A stretch of 64,000 bases of DNA from Conchocele bisecta. Lineage: Eukaryota; Mollusca; Bivalvia; Lucinida; Thyasiridae. Below the pieces are notes generated by a model that was given only the letters and a program-made list of their open reading frames with translations, was not told the DNA's origin and did not search any database. The stretch's first letter is position 1, and each line of letters begins with the position of its first letter. The translations under genes were made by a program, and so were the position numbers. The stretch spans positions 213,544,506 to 213,608,505 of the forward strand of contig CM055265.1 of the NCBI GenBank assembly GCA_029237695.1. The letters are read 5' to 3'. Below, one piece after another: positions 21,356 to 32,396 of the stretch.

Positions 21356-21578
21356 CCCATTAAAGACGGGATACCATTATAGTAGTATGAAACTTTTATG
21401 AGAAAAAAATCCCTATTTTATTTATTTCATCTCGAAAGTATATGTTGTTACAACTCGTTTGAACCATCTCGATGAGACGGTTCAAATGAGTGGTAACAAC
21501 ATATACCTTCATGGAGAAATAAATAACATAATGAGATATTTTGTTACAAAAATTATCGTATCCTTAGACTGAAATGGG
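21356..21578. mobile_element. TTAA MITE, CCCATTAAAGAC family
   Basis: This 223 bp element between TTAA at 21352-21355 and 21579-21582 has a centre that is a long palindrome around GTTTGAACCATCTCGATGAG with TGTTAC arms. It is distinct from the CCCTTAGAATG family. Confidence 0.85.
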
Positions 21579-22177
21579 TTAATATGTCTGTGCTAAATGT
21601 GCACACATCCCCATCTATGTATATTCCTATCATCTGTAGTATATGGCATTGACCTTGTTGTTTAAGGGATGTAATATTTTATTCTGTTTCAGTCAATTAT
21701 CGCCTCCTCTATCTTGCTGCTGCAGCATATGCACCATTTCTCTGTGTATGAGAATTCCCGAACCCGCGCCACAATAGAAGTGTGTAGAGCTGCTGCAAGT
21801 GCTTGCACAAAACTATTGTCCTCCCCTTCATGATTGAAATGACGTATAATTTGCATGACAATACATTGCATAATTTATGTTTTGAGCAGAAATGAGTCGG
21901 TTTTCAATTTGTGTCTTTATCACTTTACTGCGACCTATTCCATTTTTCTTTTCTCTGATCTAAAATGGTTGAGCATGTCCTTCTATTAGCTGGTGACTCA
22001 TTTGAATTTCTACTCGCCAGACACCCATTTACTTTGCTAATTTGTGATGCTCTGTACCCCACCAACATTCAGGTGTATTCCCATCTGTATCTGACACTGA
22101 ATGCTGTAACACTCATTCTATTTGTTAACCAAATTTCCTCTCAGTTTCTCCCATCATAGCTGTTGCTGGGTCATTAA

Positions 22178-22692
22178 CCCTCACCACGCGGGAGACGGAA
22201 ATTGTCGTCTGCTGTTTTTTCATTTGTGTCTTAATTCTTAACAAAAAAAACCCTGTTTTGACAGCACATGAGAATCGTCTCCAATTGGAGACGATTCTCA
22301 GGCGCGGATCCAGGATTTCGAGTTAGGGGGGGCGTAACTATTTTGCAATACTTGACTATATTATCGAACGCGCTAGGGGGGTCTGGGACTATATTATCGA
22401 ACGCGCTAGGGGGGTCCGGGGGCATTCCCCCCCCCGGAAATTTCCTGCGTTCTGGCGCATTTTGGATCTCAAAAACCCCAATAAACAATAAATTCACAAC
22501 GCCAACGTAGAAACGTGCCTTGTAACTTGTAAAAAATTATAGGGGGGGCGTGCGCCCCGGGTCCCCCCCCCCCCCCCCCCCCCCTGAATCCGCCCTTGAT
22601 TCTCATGCGCTGTCAAAACGGGTTTTTGTCGAGAAATATTGAAAATAAAACATTTCCAGCCGACGAAAAAAAATAATTTAGCGTAGTAAGAG
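22178..22692. mobile_element. TTAA MITE, CCCTTAGAATG family, interrupted by a hAT-like MITE
   Basis: TTAA flanks lie at 22174-22177 and 22693-22696. The two halves (22178-22300 and 22598-22692) form the usual palindrome, with GAGACGATTCTCA at the centre, and are separated by a 297 bp insertion that duplicated GATTCTCA. Confidence 0.85.
22301..22597. mobile_element. hAT-like MITE nested in a TTAA MITE
   Basis: The ends are GGCGCGGATCCAGGATTT and CTGAATCCGCCCTT, related to the common hAT terminus CAGGGGCGGATCC. It has an exact 8 bp duplication GATTCTCA (22293-22300, 22598-22605). It contains long G and C runs (22561-22584) and no ORF. Confidence 0.85.
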
Positions 22693-23000
22693 TTAAGCCA
22701 ATTCACTTTCATTTTCTCCCATCTTCATCTACATTGCTTTGCCCTAAACTCTTTTGTGTTGATGGGCCGTTAAGCACTATTCCATTAATTTCCTCCTGTC
22801 ACATCTCCATGACATCCCAGTAACATTATGGACATGTGTTCCCATGGCAGCAGTTTCAGTCACGTTGTTTCCCACCAGTGTAGGCACTGACCAGTCTGAA
22901 TCTACTCCGCACGCATCATAACTAATAACAATATGTACTCCTTTTTTAAAATATGTTTTTGTCAAACTGATTTTATAATTGATACCCTAACAACTCATAA

Positions 23001-23269
23001 TTGAGACACGCCATGGGATGTTGTGCCTTCGGACATTTCATTAAATACGTTTACAAAATTTACAATAGTAATTTACAATATAAATGGCGTCAAAAGTTGA
23101 CAAATTTTTCAGAGTACATGCGGAATTATATTTTTCGTAAATGACGTCAAAAGTTGACACAATTTCCAGAGTACATGCGGAATTATATTAGCATGTACTC
23201 TAAAAATTTAATGTATTTAATGAAATTACGCAGATGTCCGAAGGTGCAAAATTCCATGGCGCGTCTCAA
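23001..23269. mobile_element. MITE, TTGAGACACGCCATGG family
   Basis: The inverted ends are TTGAGACACGCCATGGGAT and CCATGGCGCGTCTCAAT, with internal arms AAATGACGTCAAAAGTTGAC. Relatives lie at 31333-31582, 34330-34582 and an inner piece at 29510-29646. Confidence 0.75.
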
Positions 23270-23772
23270 TTGTGTGTAGTCTGATCTATTTCTATATTGG
23301 GGTTTCACAGATCACTACCCACAATTCCACAGTGTGTGTTTTCTCCTGTGTTTCGCCATAATGAGCCTATCATCTAATGGCAGGAGGAATTTATGGGCCA
23401 CCTTTAGCACCCTGCAACATAAATTGACACTCAATGTCCTGCCCATCTCTGTCTATGGCCCCTCACATTCAATTAAAATTGTTTGGAAACCCTGTTTACA
23501 ATGACCATAAACAATAACGGTGGTGTCCAGTTACTGGAGAAAGCCACTGTGGACATGGCTGGACAGACATTCATGTGCTGGATGTGGTGTCCATTCCAGT
23601 TTGTCTGTAGCTATGCCATAGTCTCATAACTATGACATTCTCACGCACTACAATGATATTTTAATGGTTCTTCATTTATAGAGTGATAATGAAAAAGTGA
23701 GTCATTTCATGAGTGGAGTTTTGCTCTACTGGCTATAATACAGTTTTGTCATGTTTTGACAGCATGGATCCA

Positions 23773-24015
23773 GCGGGCCGTTTCACTAAAGTTTGTACGA
23801 CTAAAATATTCGTAAGTGCAAACTTATGATAGTATGTAAATTACACATTAACACTGTTATCTTGTAAACAATTATTGGATTTACATTTATTGAGCTTAGG
23901 CTGCATAGGCAGCCTATGCTCAATAAATGTAAATCCATTAATTGAAACTTCCAGACGATCCTAAATTTGCACTTACGAACATTTTAGTCGTACGAACTTT
24001 AGTGAAACGGCCCGC
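23773..24015. mobile_element. MITE, GCGGGCCGTTTCACTAAAG family
   Basis: Perfect-looking inverted ends GCGGGCCGTTTCACTAAAG / complement enclose a 243 bp element. The centre has a TTGAGCTTAGGCTGCATAGG palindrome. A half copy (to CTTAGTGTACGAAGTTTAG) ends near 6330. Confidence 0.75.
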
Positions 24016-24313
24016 AGGTCTATACCAAATATTGGCTCAGAATTGGCTCCATTCGCTGTAAATGAAATCAAAAGTTAACAAATTGCTTATAATCAAAAGG
24101 TTTTACCAACATTCATCATCATATATGTCTATAGCAGCATTTACAGGAAAGTGGTAACTGGACCAGGATCTGACAATTTTTTGGAATATCTTTTGTCGAG
24201 TCCTTTTGTGACATGCTCTACATGATCACAGTAACAACTATAGGTGTTGTTATGAACCTGTGTGTGTGTGGTTCATATTCACTGATCACAGCCACCTCAT
24301 CAGTATCAAGCAA

Positions 24314-24712
24314 AGCTCCAGATAAGCTACGTATTTGCTTAAATACCCAATTAAAATTGCCCAAAACCCAATTGAAATCAGAAGTAGCGAGTATCAAAAA
24401 GCAATACAAAATTTGTGGTACCTTTATCATGCTGCAGAAAACAATAAACAGACCGCAAATATAGCATATTTTTCTTTTTTTCCATGAAAACACATCTTGG
24501 TATTTCATTAGAATTGTCTCCAAGGAGACAATTCTAATGAAATGCCAAGACATGTTTTCATTTCGAAGCAAACTATTCAATAATTGCTGTCTTTTGATGT
24601 GTAAACAGTAGTGTAATTTTATTTTACCCAATTAATATTTTGAAATACCCAATTGGTTCAGAAATGATGGAGTAACAACACTCCGTTACTAATTCCTTAT
24701 CTGGAGCCGCGA
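24314..24712. mobile_element. hAT-like MITE, AGCTCCAGATAAG family
   Basis: Ends AGCTCCAGATAAGC and CCTTATCTGGAGC enclose repeated TACCCAATTA-type motifs and a strong central palindrome (TAGAATTGTCTCCAAGGAGA, ~24500). The flanking duplication is not clear. Confidence 0.65.
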
Positions 24713-24721
24713 TAAAGACCT

Positions 24722-24909
24722 TTGCTTACAAACATTTTTGAGCACATACTCAATCTCATACTCGAAATCAGGCAGATTGGTTGGTCGTGACTGAGCTGTG
24801 CTCAGTCTTGCCCAATCATAGTGCATGATTTCGAGTATTAATTTGAGAATGTGCTAGATTTTCATTGCAAATTTAGAGAACATGCTCAAATGGCTTTATA
24901 AGCACAGGC
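24722..24909. repeat. Fold-back repeat with CGAAATCAGGCAG core
   Basis: This is a second copy of the 2912-3059 family, just upstream of the last parvin exon. Confidence 0.65.
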
Positions 24910-24979
24910 CCTGATCTCAATACAAGTACTACAGGGTACCTTGGCATTTTTTTTCAAATGCATGTTTCTGTATTTTCAG

Positions 24980-25059
24980 ATGTGGTGAACCTAGACTTAA
25001 AGTGCACGCTGCGTGTGTTATACAACATCTTCACGAAGTACAAGGACACAGGCGTCTAA
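24980..25059 (+). CDS. PARVA: Parvin, terminal coding exon
   Basis: This last coding exon encodes the parvin C-terminus. With the G carried over from 2169 it reads DVVNLDLKCTLRVLYNIFTK and then YKDTGV before the TAA at 25057-25059. The NLDLK.TLRVLYN.FTKY block is the family's signature end, where vertebrate parvins stop after a few further residues. The acceptor TATTTTCAG ends at 24979, and the exon enters in the phase that exon 2097-2169 leaves. The exon is 80 bp and sits immediately after a run of fold-back elements. The product is cytoplasmic, at integrin adhesion sites. The ATG visible at 24980 is out of frame and is not a start. The single Ser-to-Cys-like change in the block (LKCTL) is unremarkable. 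Confidence 0.93.
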
Positions 25060-26181
25060 CTGGAGTCCCTCACAACCAGACAACAACCACCATAGTGGCA
25101 GCATTGCTGGACTGGTGTCTAGACATCACTGGGGATTGTGCATGTACTACATGTATCAGTGAGATTACCAGTACAGTACAGTCCGGGGTGGGCGGGCAGG
25201 CTGTTTGTTAACTGTTGCATTCAGAATAGTCAACATATTTTTGTCAATATTTCTCTGCTTATGTATACATGTTAACCACCGCCAAGTTTTAACAAGTGGT
25301 AGCACATACGGGCCACTGGCTGAGAAAATGTACCTTACAACATTTGACGTACGCAAACAGTGTTGTCCCAGATCAGCCTGTGTATCCACACTATCTGACC
25401 AGAGTGGACACAGTTCACCATTCCGCCAATGAAGTATGCTTTCTTTCATCACCAACATGATTATATCTTGTTCAAATTGTGGGAATAAGCATAATTCTCA
25501 GAAATGGAAATTGTTGCACATGTCATAAGGTCCCTGGTCTTAGTAGGTGGCACATATACCTGAACTATTTTAGAGAAATAAGACAAATAACAAAGTAATT
25601 ATGCATATGCAATGGGTAATATATTGCTAGCAGTATTGTATCTCATTAATGGCTACAAAATGTGCATTATACATGTAGTTGTTATTATTGATGTCTATAC
25701 ATGTATATATTATTATATGACTATGACGGTCACTCTGAGCTATCTACCTGTACATCTAGCAAAGCGCCTGCATGAATGTATTGGCTTTTTTATACTATTG
25801 TAATTATCTATTTATAAATGTACTTGTATTTTTACATGTGCGTTAATGCTGAAAAATATTTTGGGGTATATATAGTTGCACCCTGTCCGTCTGTTCATCT
25901 ACATGTCCGAGATTTGCATTAAGTTTTTGGCAACCTACTATCTCTGTTACTGTAAGTCAGATTGGCTTGAAACTTCAAAGACTCATTTATCATCATCCAT
26001 AATTTGATTTCATAGAACACCTACGGTATGTGGCCCCTGTGCTCAAGGTCAAGGACAAATGACTTAACACGAGGCAAGAAATGGAGACGATCCCTCAATA
26101 AATACAATACAGTCTCCCGTATGGAACTTTCTGAACGCCCCTCGTACCATGTTGTGCATCTTTCACTCAACAAGCTATCAC

Positions 26182-26370
26182 AGAGCCCCAGTTAAGGTGC
26201 GTAATTTGTTCAATTTGTGGCGAAATTTTCTTATTTCTTCACCAAAAATGGCAAGTTGGGAGTCCTTTAGAATCGTCTCATTGAGACGATTCTAAAGCAC
26301 ACCCAACATGCCATTTTTGATAGAGAAATAAGAAATTTGTTCCGAAATTACGCACCTTAACTGGAGCTCT
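26182..26370. mobile_element. hAT-like MITE, AGAGCTCCAGTTAAGG family, with 7-8 bp duplication
   Basis: AGAGCCCCAGTTAAGG...CCTTAACTGGAGCTCT is flanked by GCTATCAC on the left and GCTATCAG on the right, a 7-of-8 match typical of hAT elements. Confidence 0.8.
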
Positions 26371-26577
26371 GCTATCAGCTGTAATGTTGGATACGAAAGT
26401 GACAAAAACATATCTGTTGACACTTCACGTGCCATATTCCCCCGGCTACATGTATTCATACTCTGGTGACTCAGGATGATGAGTGATACTATCTCACCCA
26501 TCAACCTCCTCTATGAATGTAATGTACTTCCTTTGTTTTACATCCTAGCCTTTACCAAGTGGTTTCTGTAGCCGATT

Positions 26578-27081
26578 TCACCAACATTGCAAAGTATACG
26601 GGAGTACGGTAATCATTTATTTTTCCGAAATGCATTATTTCATACAGAACTAATGAACGCATATATTGGATGATTAAAACTATGCAGAATTATTATACTG
26701 AATTTATTACATTATCACAGTCAAGTGACTTTGGTGTGTTATGGACCTTCCACCAGGTCAGGTTATTCTCATTTCAGGGCTGAATATATTGTTTCTTGAT
26801 GTAAATATTCAGTTCTGATTTTGGAATTTTCCCCCCAATGCAGCAGGTTAAAACGGGATCGAACCTGTTTGCCCGGCCTTACATGACCTTAGCTGTTGAT
26901 AGGCCGTTAGACACCAATAAACAAATAAACAAACAAACATTATCACAGCCAAGATGGCTGTGATAATGTAATAAATTCAGTATAATAAAAATTAATAAAT
27001 TTATCCTAAAATTGAAAATTTCTCCCTCAAAGTATACTTTGCTAGATAAGAATACTTTGCAATGTTGGTGAAATGGGCTAC
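26578..27081. mobile_element. Fold-back MITE of the TAGCC family, split by a truncated SINE
   Basis: The ends are GTAGCCGATTTCACC and GGTGAAATGGGCTAC. A 217 bp retroposon piece (26721-26937) sits in its central palindrome, flanked by an 11 bp duplication. Confidence 0.85.
26721..26937 (+). mobile_element. 5'-truncated copy of SINE family 2
   Basis: This 217 bp piece starts TCAAGTGACTTTGGTGTG and ends in a CAAA-rich tail. An exact 11 bp duplication CATTATCACAG (26710-26720, 26938-26948) shows it arrived by reverse transcription into the MITE at 26578-27081. It matches the 3' half of 32397-32842. Confidence 0.85.
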
Positions 27082-27543
27082 TGGAGTGGAATTGTCTAAT
27101 CCACAGGTGAATGACTTGGACATGTGACATAAAAACATATATAAAAACAATGTCCATTGAAAAAAGAATTCCATTATATAGAACATGACGTACAGTATGT
27201 ACTAAAACAGGCAGGTCAGGTAATGGCACAACTGCCTCCGAATGGTGAGGGGGGCAGAAAGCATTACCGGCATCCGTCCGTCTGTAGACGATACATTGTC
27301 ACTGGCCATGTGGTGTATTGTGGCTATGTTGGCTTGTAATTGGCCGTGCTTCTGGCTGATCGGAGCTCGTCTGAGAGCAATGAACTGGTACACGCACACT
27401 TGTGTTTTAATTACAGCCTATATGTTTATACGTGGTGACCCCTACATTATTGCATGCTCGTATATATAGTTATGACCCATCCAAGTGTTCAGTTGAATTA
27501 CATGTGAACCCACATGTAATAAAAATGTTCCTCCACTAATTAA

Positions 27544-27752
27544 CCAACTTCAGTCTAAGGATAAGATAATTTTTGTAAAAAAAATCTCATTATTTTGTTT
27601 ATTTCTCCATGAAGGTATATGATGTTACCACTCATATGAACCGTCTCGTTGAGACGGTTCAAATGAGTGGTAACAACATATACTTTCTAGATAATAAAAA
27701 GAAATTTTTTTCTCCTGTACTATTCATGTAATTGTAACCCGTCTTTAATGAT
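27544..27752. mobile_element. TTAA MITE, CCCATTAAAGAC family, opposite orientation
   Basis: TTAA lies at 27540-27543 and 27753-27756. The palindromic core (CCGTCTCGTTGAGACGGTTC) matches 21356-21578. Partial copies lie near 36130-36290, 42060-42180 and 44275-44330. Confidence 0.75.
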
Positions 27753-29509
27753 TTAAATACTAGTAGATAGTTGTTTAAAGTTTAACTTGCAACAAATTTG
27801 GTACAGTGGAAGCCCTCTAAACTGGGCACAATGTAAATGTCAGTGTGTAATTTTGATGGGTTTCACAGTCAATTATCTTTGATCATTGGAAAGCGCACCC
27901 AATTCATATCAGAATGCTGGGATTCATACATGGGGGTTGGCGGTTGGTTAGGAGTAGTCGAAGGGTAATTTAATGATGGAGTTCATCCTTGCCGGATATC
28001 CGATATCCCTTGTTCGGCCCTCGGGTACATTTTTGACTTTCTTGCTACTTGAGAAATACCCATAACTTGATAACTTGAGAGTTTTTCCCATTATAAAAAT
28101 AGTTAGATTAGTACTAAACATATTACTTTTAAGGAGTGGGGCTAAGTAACTCTGGTGTGGTGAGGACCCGGCACCAGGTCAGGTTATTAATTGAAGGGCT
28201 GAATTTATATATTTGTTTCTGTTTGGGATTCCCCCCAGCCCCATCCCATCCCCAGGTGAATATTGGATTCAAACACACAGTGTATGATTTCCATGTCTGT
28301 ATGGTCTCGTCATTGAATGGACGTACATCATACATCATATAAATCAATCGCCGTTGTCCCTGTTTAATTGAAACTTTGGTGACTTTGGTGTTGTCGTGTG
28401 ACATTAACCATTACCAGCAATTATCACTTGCCTTGCCGCCATTAAGTACAGGCATGTATGCATCATGTCTGGTAATATATTACTATGTGTCATCCGTTGA
28501 TGGCAATATAATATACAAATGATCATATAAATCATAATTGCTAGTCTCAAACGAGGTCACTCAAGGTCTCGTAAGCAAATGCAGGTGTACTACAGTTGGC
28601 AATAGTCGTGTGTAATCCTATGGGCAATAGTTTGTGTATTACCATCTCTATATGACCTTGCTTTTAAATGGACATATAACTTCGTTCAATCAATGAACAT
28701 GATGTACATGTATATGGGTGCTAACTGACAAAATTAGATCTACCTAGATTTTTGATAAATAACCTTCTGTTTGTATTGTCTGCTGTCAGCCCTCGTATGT
28801 TGGTTGTGACTGGATAAATGGGGCTTATGGGATGGGATTTATGACCAATGTAGCTCTTGATCAAAAAGCACACTCCTTTAGCCTAATAATTATCTATATT
28901 GATTGTTAGAAGCAGGACGGTGTTCCATTGACATTGGCAAACAGTGCAGATCCTGATCAGACTGTACGGATGCACAGGCTGATCTGGATCTACTCTGGTG
29001 GCAAAACCCGTAAGCCCCATTTCTCCCGTCACAGCCACATATACATGTACATGTATGTACCAGATTACCATTTTGAGACGTTGATTAATCTAAATGTTTA
29101 GCATATTGTAAACTAATTGTGAACACGTATTAAGTAAATACACCTTATATATGCAAAGACACGTTGCTGTATCAGCGTGAATGAAAGCTGAACTTGTGTC
29201 ATCGTCTTCTGTGACTCATCTTGCTTGTAGTTTACATAATATATATACACAACAGAACATGTTTGCCTGCGAAATTGCGGCTCCGTCTAGCCCATGAAAA
29301 TCGTGTATTACAAGCCATAAATAGAATTGTTTCTGTTTGTAATAAAAAGGTATGGTAGCCTGTCTCTGTGGGAAGTCTGTTTAGCTCACCTTCATAAAAT
29401 CTGACTGTGGACTAATCTGATCATGATCAAACATCGTCTATCGACTCCTGTTAACTTTTACCTGTCCCCATTGTAACTTGTATAACAATAAATCAGACAA
29501 GCCTTGAGA

Positions 29510-29646
29510 TTTTGTACCTAAGAAGATGTGTGAACAATATTTACAAAATTTACGATATTTTCTGTAATAAAATTCCACATCGTTATATAGTCGAGTTTTG
29601 ACATTATTTACAGAAAGTATCACACATCTTCTTAGGTACAAAATAA
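29510..29646. mobile_element. Inner fragment of the TTGAGACACGCC MITE family
   Basis: The inverted arms TTGTACCTAAGAAGATGTGTG and complement, around AATATTTACAAAATTTACGA, correspond to the inner part of 31333-31582. The outer GAGACACGCC ends are missing. Confidence 0.6.
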
Positions 29647-29766
29647 CATTGCTTGTCAAATACTTGTATTATTTTGTGTTCAGCATCTCAATACATGTAT
29701 TGTCATATGCACAATATTAGTGTGCTTTACTACATTGTAACTGATTGGCAAATTTTGTGAGTTCTG

Positions 29767-30203
29767 CACTGGTTATTTCCATAACGCAAACAGAACAATC
29801 GTGACCAACATTGAACACTGGTTATTTCCATAACGCAAACAGAACAATCGTGACTAACATTGAACACTGGTTATTTCCATATCGCCGCAAACAGAACAAT
29901 CGTGACCAACATTGAACACTGGTTATTTCCATATCGCCGCAAACAGAACAATCGTGACCAACATTGTGAACACTGGTTATTTCCATAACGCAAACAGAAC
30001 AATCATGACCAACATTGAACACTGGTTATTTTCATAACGCAAACAGAACAATCATGACCAACATTGAACACTGGTTATTTTCATAATGCAAACAGAACAA
30101 TCGTGACCAACATTGAACACTGGTTATTTCCATATCGCAAACGGAACAATTGTGACCAACGTTCAACACTGGTTAATTCCATATCGCAAACAGAACAATT
30201 GTG
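29767..30203 (+). repeat. 49 bp minisatellite
   Basis: Around nine copies of CACTGGTTATTTCCATAACG + CAAACAGAACAATCGTGACC + AACATTGAA are present at 46-51 bp spacing. A single inverted copy (TGTTGGTGTTGGTCACGATT..) closes the array at about 30212-30255. Confidence 0.92.
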
Positions 30204-30469
30204 ACCAACATTTGTTGAATGTTGGTGTTGGTCACGATTGTTCTGTTTGCGTTAGCTGGCTGCTAAATGTAATACTGTACATGATCTCCTGTGTGGCTCA
30301 AATTTACAAGTGGTAGTGGGTTTCAGATTGCACATAAAACAGCGAGTTCCCAATGTCATTTCCCAGTTCATCTGGTTATAAAGGACAAGGGACACTTTGT
30401 ACTGTCGACACAAAATGAGATCTCGTGTTTTATACCGAAATATGCCAGGGGGAGGGACAAAACACTCAT

Positions 30470-30567
30470 CTACAGTTTTCTAAACTTCTTGTCGATATTA
30501 ATCTTGTTAAAGTACGGAAGGTCAGACCACTTGAAGGAAGGGTCAGTCTTAAATGATGGACAGTTTT
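30470..30567 (-). CDS. Possible terminal exon, minus strand
   Basis: Read on the minus strand after a candidate acceptor (TTTCACCATAG, its AG at 30568-30569 on the + strand), this 98 bp segment encodes CPSFKTDPSFKWSDLPYFNK followed by INIDKKFRKL and a TAG at 30470-30472. The composition resembles a real protein end, but I do not recognise it and found no neighbouring exon. A 96-codon frame on the + strand (30291-30581) covers the same bases; at most one of the two is real. Confidence 0.25.
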
Positions 30568-31332
30568 CTATGGTGAAATAGGTTTGGTCAATAGAAGATT
30601 TAAGTCTTTAAGTCAATAGATGGCTGCAAGACATTTGTGTCAAATTTGGATTAAAACATCCAAATGATGATTGTTGCAATAGACCTTCCAGTCCTTCATT
30701 TCAGGACTTGCATATATAAATGGCCAATTGTGCATACACTGATCAGACTGTGTGGGTGCATAGCCTGATCCAAGTTTGTACAGCCCGCAAATCCGTTTGT
30801 CCTGTATTGTTCACGGCACGTCACATAAATGATGCGATGTCATCTGTCTTGCTGGTCAGTTATGTCTGACCATCTATATCTGTCTGTCTATTTTGGGGGC
30901 TGATGTTTACCTACTGTCACCCTACTGGTACATGGTGGCAGGTACCGGCCAGTTGTATCTGGATATACATGGGAATGATCCGACAAACTCTGGCTTATTT
31001 AATTTTTTACCAGTGCAGATCCTGATCATTCTGCATGTAGCCCGATAGTAATCAAGGCTCAAGATGCATAATTGATAATTTTCGAACTAAATGGCAAACA
31101 TCATAGAAGTGATGACAGGTGGGTGAATATTCTGTGATTGGAAAATATTCTGCGACTAATTACATTGCGCACACAACAAATGGGTTTCACATATCAATTT
31201 TTGAAATTTGAATAGTCTACAAACGCTTCCTTGGTTGGGTACAAATCTGTCACGTGTAGATGTATTTAATATGTAATAATTAAACCACACGGTTATCATG
31301 TATGATATCTGATAGGTTCGTATTGGACACAA

Positions 31333-31582
31333 TTGAGACACGCCATGTGATTTTGTACCTAAGAACTTGTGCGATATCTCATGAAAAATATTTACAATAT
31401 TTTCCGTAAATGACGTTGGAAGATGACAAAATATTAAAAACAAATGCAGATACTATTCCACATTGGTATGGAAATGTTGTCGTCTTTCAATGTCATTTAC
31501 GGAAAAGATCACATTTTCTGTAAATATATTGCATGAAAAATCGCACATGTTCTTGGGTACAAAACCGCATGGCGTGTCTCAT
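31333..31582. mobile_element. MITE, TTGAGACACGCCATGG family
   Basis: The ends are TTGAGACACGCCATGTGATT and GCATGGCGTGTCTCA, with TTTTGTACCTAAGAAC / GTTCTTGGGTACAAAA arms. Confidence 0.8.
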
Positions 31583-31784
31583 TGACATCAGATATATAGC
31601 GTCGTGAGATTATTAGGTATTGTTATTGTTTGTCAATGATCATTTGTTATGACAGTTCTATCATTGCAGCACTATGTTGACCCTGATAGTCGACCTTCAA
31701 GTAGATTGGAATATTGACCAAGACATTATTTATCAATAAGTAAACATTTGGCCGTGACTGGAGAAATTGGATTATGGCCTTTGC

Positions 31785-31855
31785 GACCAGTGTAGACCCA
31801 GATCAGCCTGCACATCCGCGCAGTCTGATCAGGGTCTGCACTGTTCGCTATTCAA
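31785..31855. repeat. Dispersed palindromic repeat CAGATCAGCCTGCACATCCG
   Basis: This is the best copy of a ~60-70 bp interrupted palindrome (CCAGTGTAGACCCAGATCAG ... CTGATCAGGGTCTGCACTG). Others, more or less diverged, lie at about 493-550, 1945-2006, 9770-9836, 25353-25435, 28930-29003, 30734-30790, 33285-33345, 39675-39732, 39800-39870 and 53236-53300. Confidence 0.8.
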
Positions 31856-32211
31856 TTATTGAAGTATGCTTACTGATGTCTGTAAAACAATTTGTTCATA
31901 ACCCACAGTGATAATGGGAATTCTGTGGCAATGGATGTTGCAGGAATGTGCTAGAGGTCAGGAGCTAGACTGGCCACAGATGTCGTAGGCCCCATATCTC
32001 CAGTCTTGGTCGCATACATGTTTGCTGATGGTAGAAGTCACCAACAGGGTTGGATCATATTTTTTGACAGCATTGTCTACTCTCTTGACTTTGTTGTACT
32101 TTTCGAATTACTTCTATTACGTTTGTGTGTTTTTTTCAACCCTAGAATACTGTACGATTGTTTCTATCAATCTTGACATCTTTAGTCCCAGTGCAAAGTA
32201 ATTTTTCACAG

Positions 32212-32311
32212 ATGAAAACTTTTGAGGATGCCCGTCATTTTCTGATGGCTATTGTGCCAGGGAATGTCATAACTGATGATGAAATATACCATGTAGCTCA
32301 GTTGAATAGCG
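32212..32311 (+). CDS. Candidate exon A of an unidentified gene
   Basis: This is a candidate 100 bp exon between a good acceptor (TTTTTCACAG ending at 32211) and a GTGCGT donor at 32312. It reads MKTFEDARHFLMAIVPGNVI and then TDDEIYHVAQLNS, a composition that looks coding (mixed acidic/hydrophobic, few rare residues), but I do not recognise a family. The initial ATG may be internal or may be the start. It leaves phase 1 with a single G, matching the phase entered by candidate exon B at 39461. It lies between parvin and TEAD on the same strand. The alternative is chance coding potential in intergenic DNA. Confidence 0.4.
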
Positions 32312-32396
32312 GTGCGTTTCTCAGTGTATATCTTATTTACCTTCTATCGTAATAGCCGACATGTATTTTAACATATTTATTGTACACCACGAGAGA

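Larger units (their letters stand above)
2170..24979 (+). other. Parvin last intron, 22.8 kb, repeat-filled
   Basis: The intron is bounded by GTGAGG at 2170 and TTTTCAG ending at 24979. It contains no convincing host exon. Its length is accounted for by mobile and tandem repeats: fold-back MITEs, the foldback element 7084-9455, satellite-like arrays 11520-13430 and 17948-18540, the Ngaro-type retrotransposon 13431-17947, and nested TTAA and hAT-like MITEs. The stretches 2713-2910, 3060-4840, 5000-5660, 5880-6490, 10810-11390 and 20160-21350 show no gene and no clear repeat, apart from a weak imperfect inverted repeat at about 3666-3800. Confidence 0.85.
25060..30469. other. Downstream of parvin, no recognised gene
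   Basis: This stretch begins with the parvin 3' UTR, whose end I cannot place. It then holds the repeats listed separately (a 170 bp-type unit at 25860-26100, MITEs 26182-27081 and 27544-27752, a SINE copy ~27931-28280, MITE fragment 29510, minisatellite 29767). I see nothing else in 28440-28925 and 29050-29500. Confidence 0.6.

Noticed and set aside
22231..22712. Gly/Pro-rich frames on both strands
   Set aside because: They run across G/C runs of the nested hAT-like MITE.
29767..30203. CRISPR-like array
   Set aside because: The units are direct tandem repeats without unique spacers in an animal genome.
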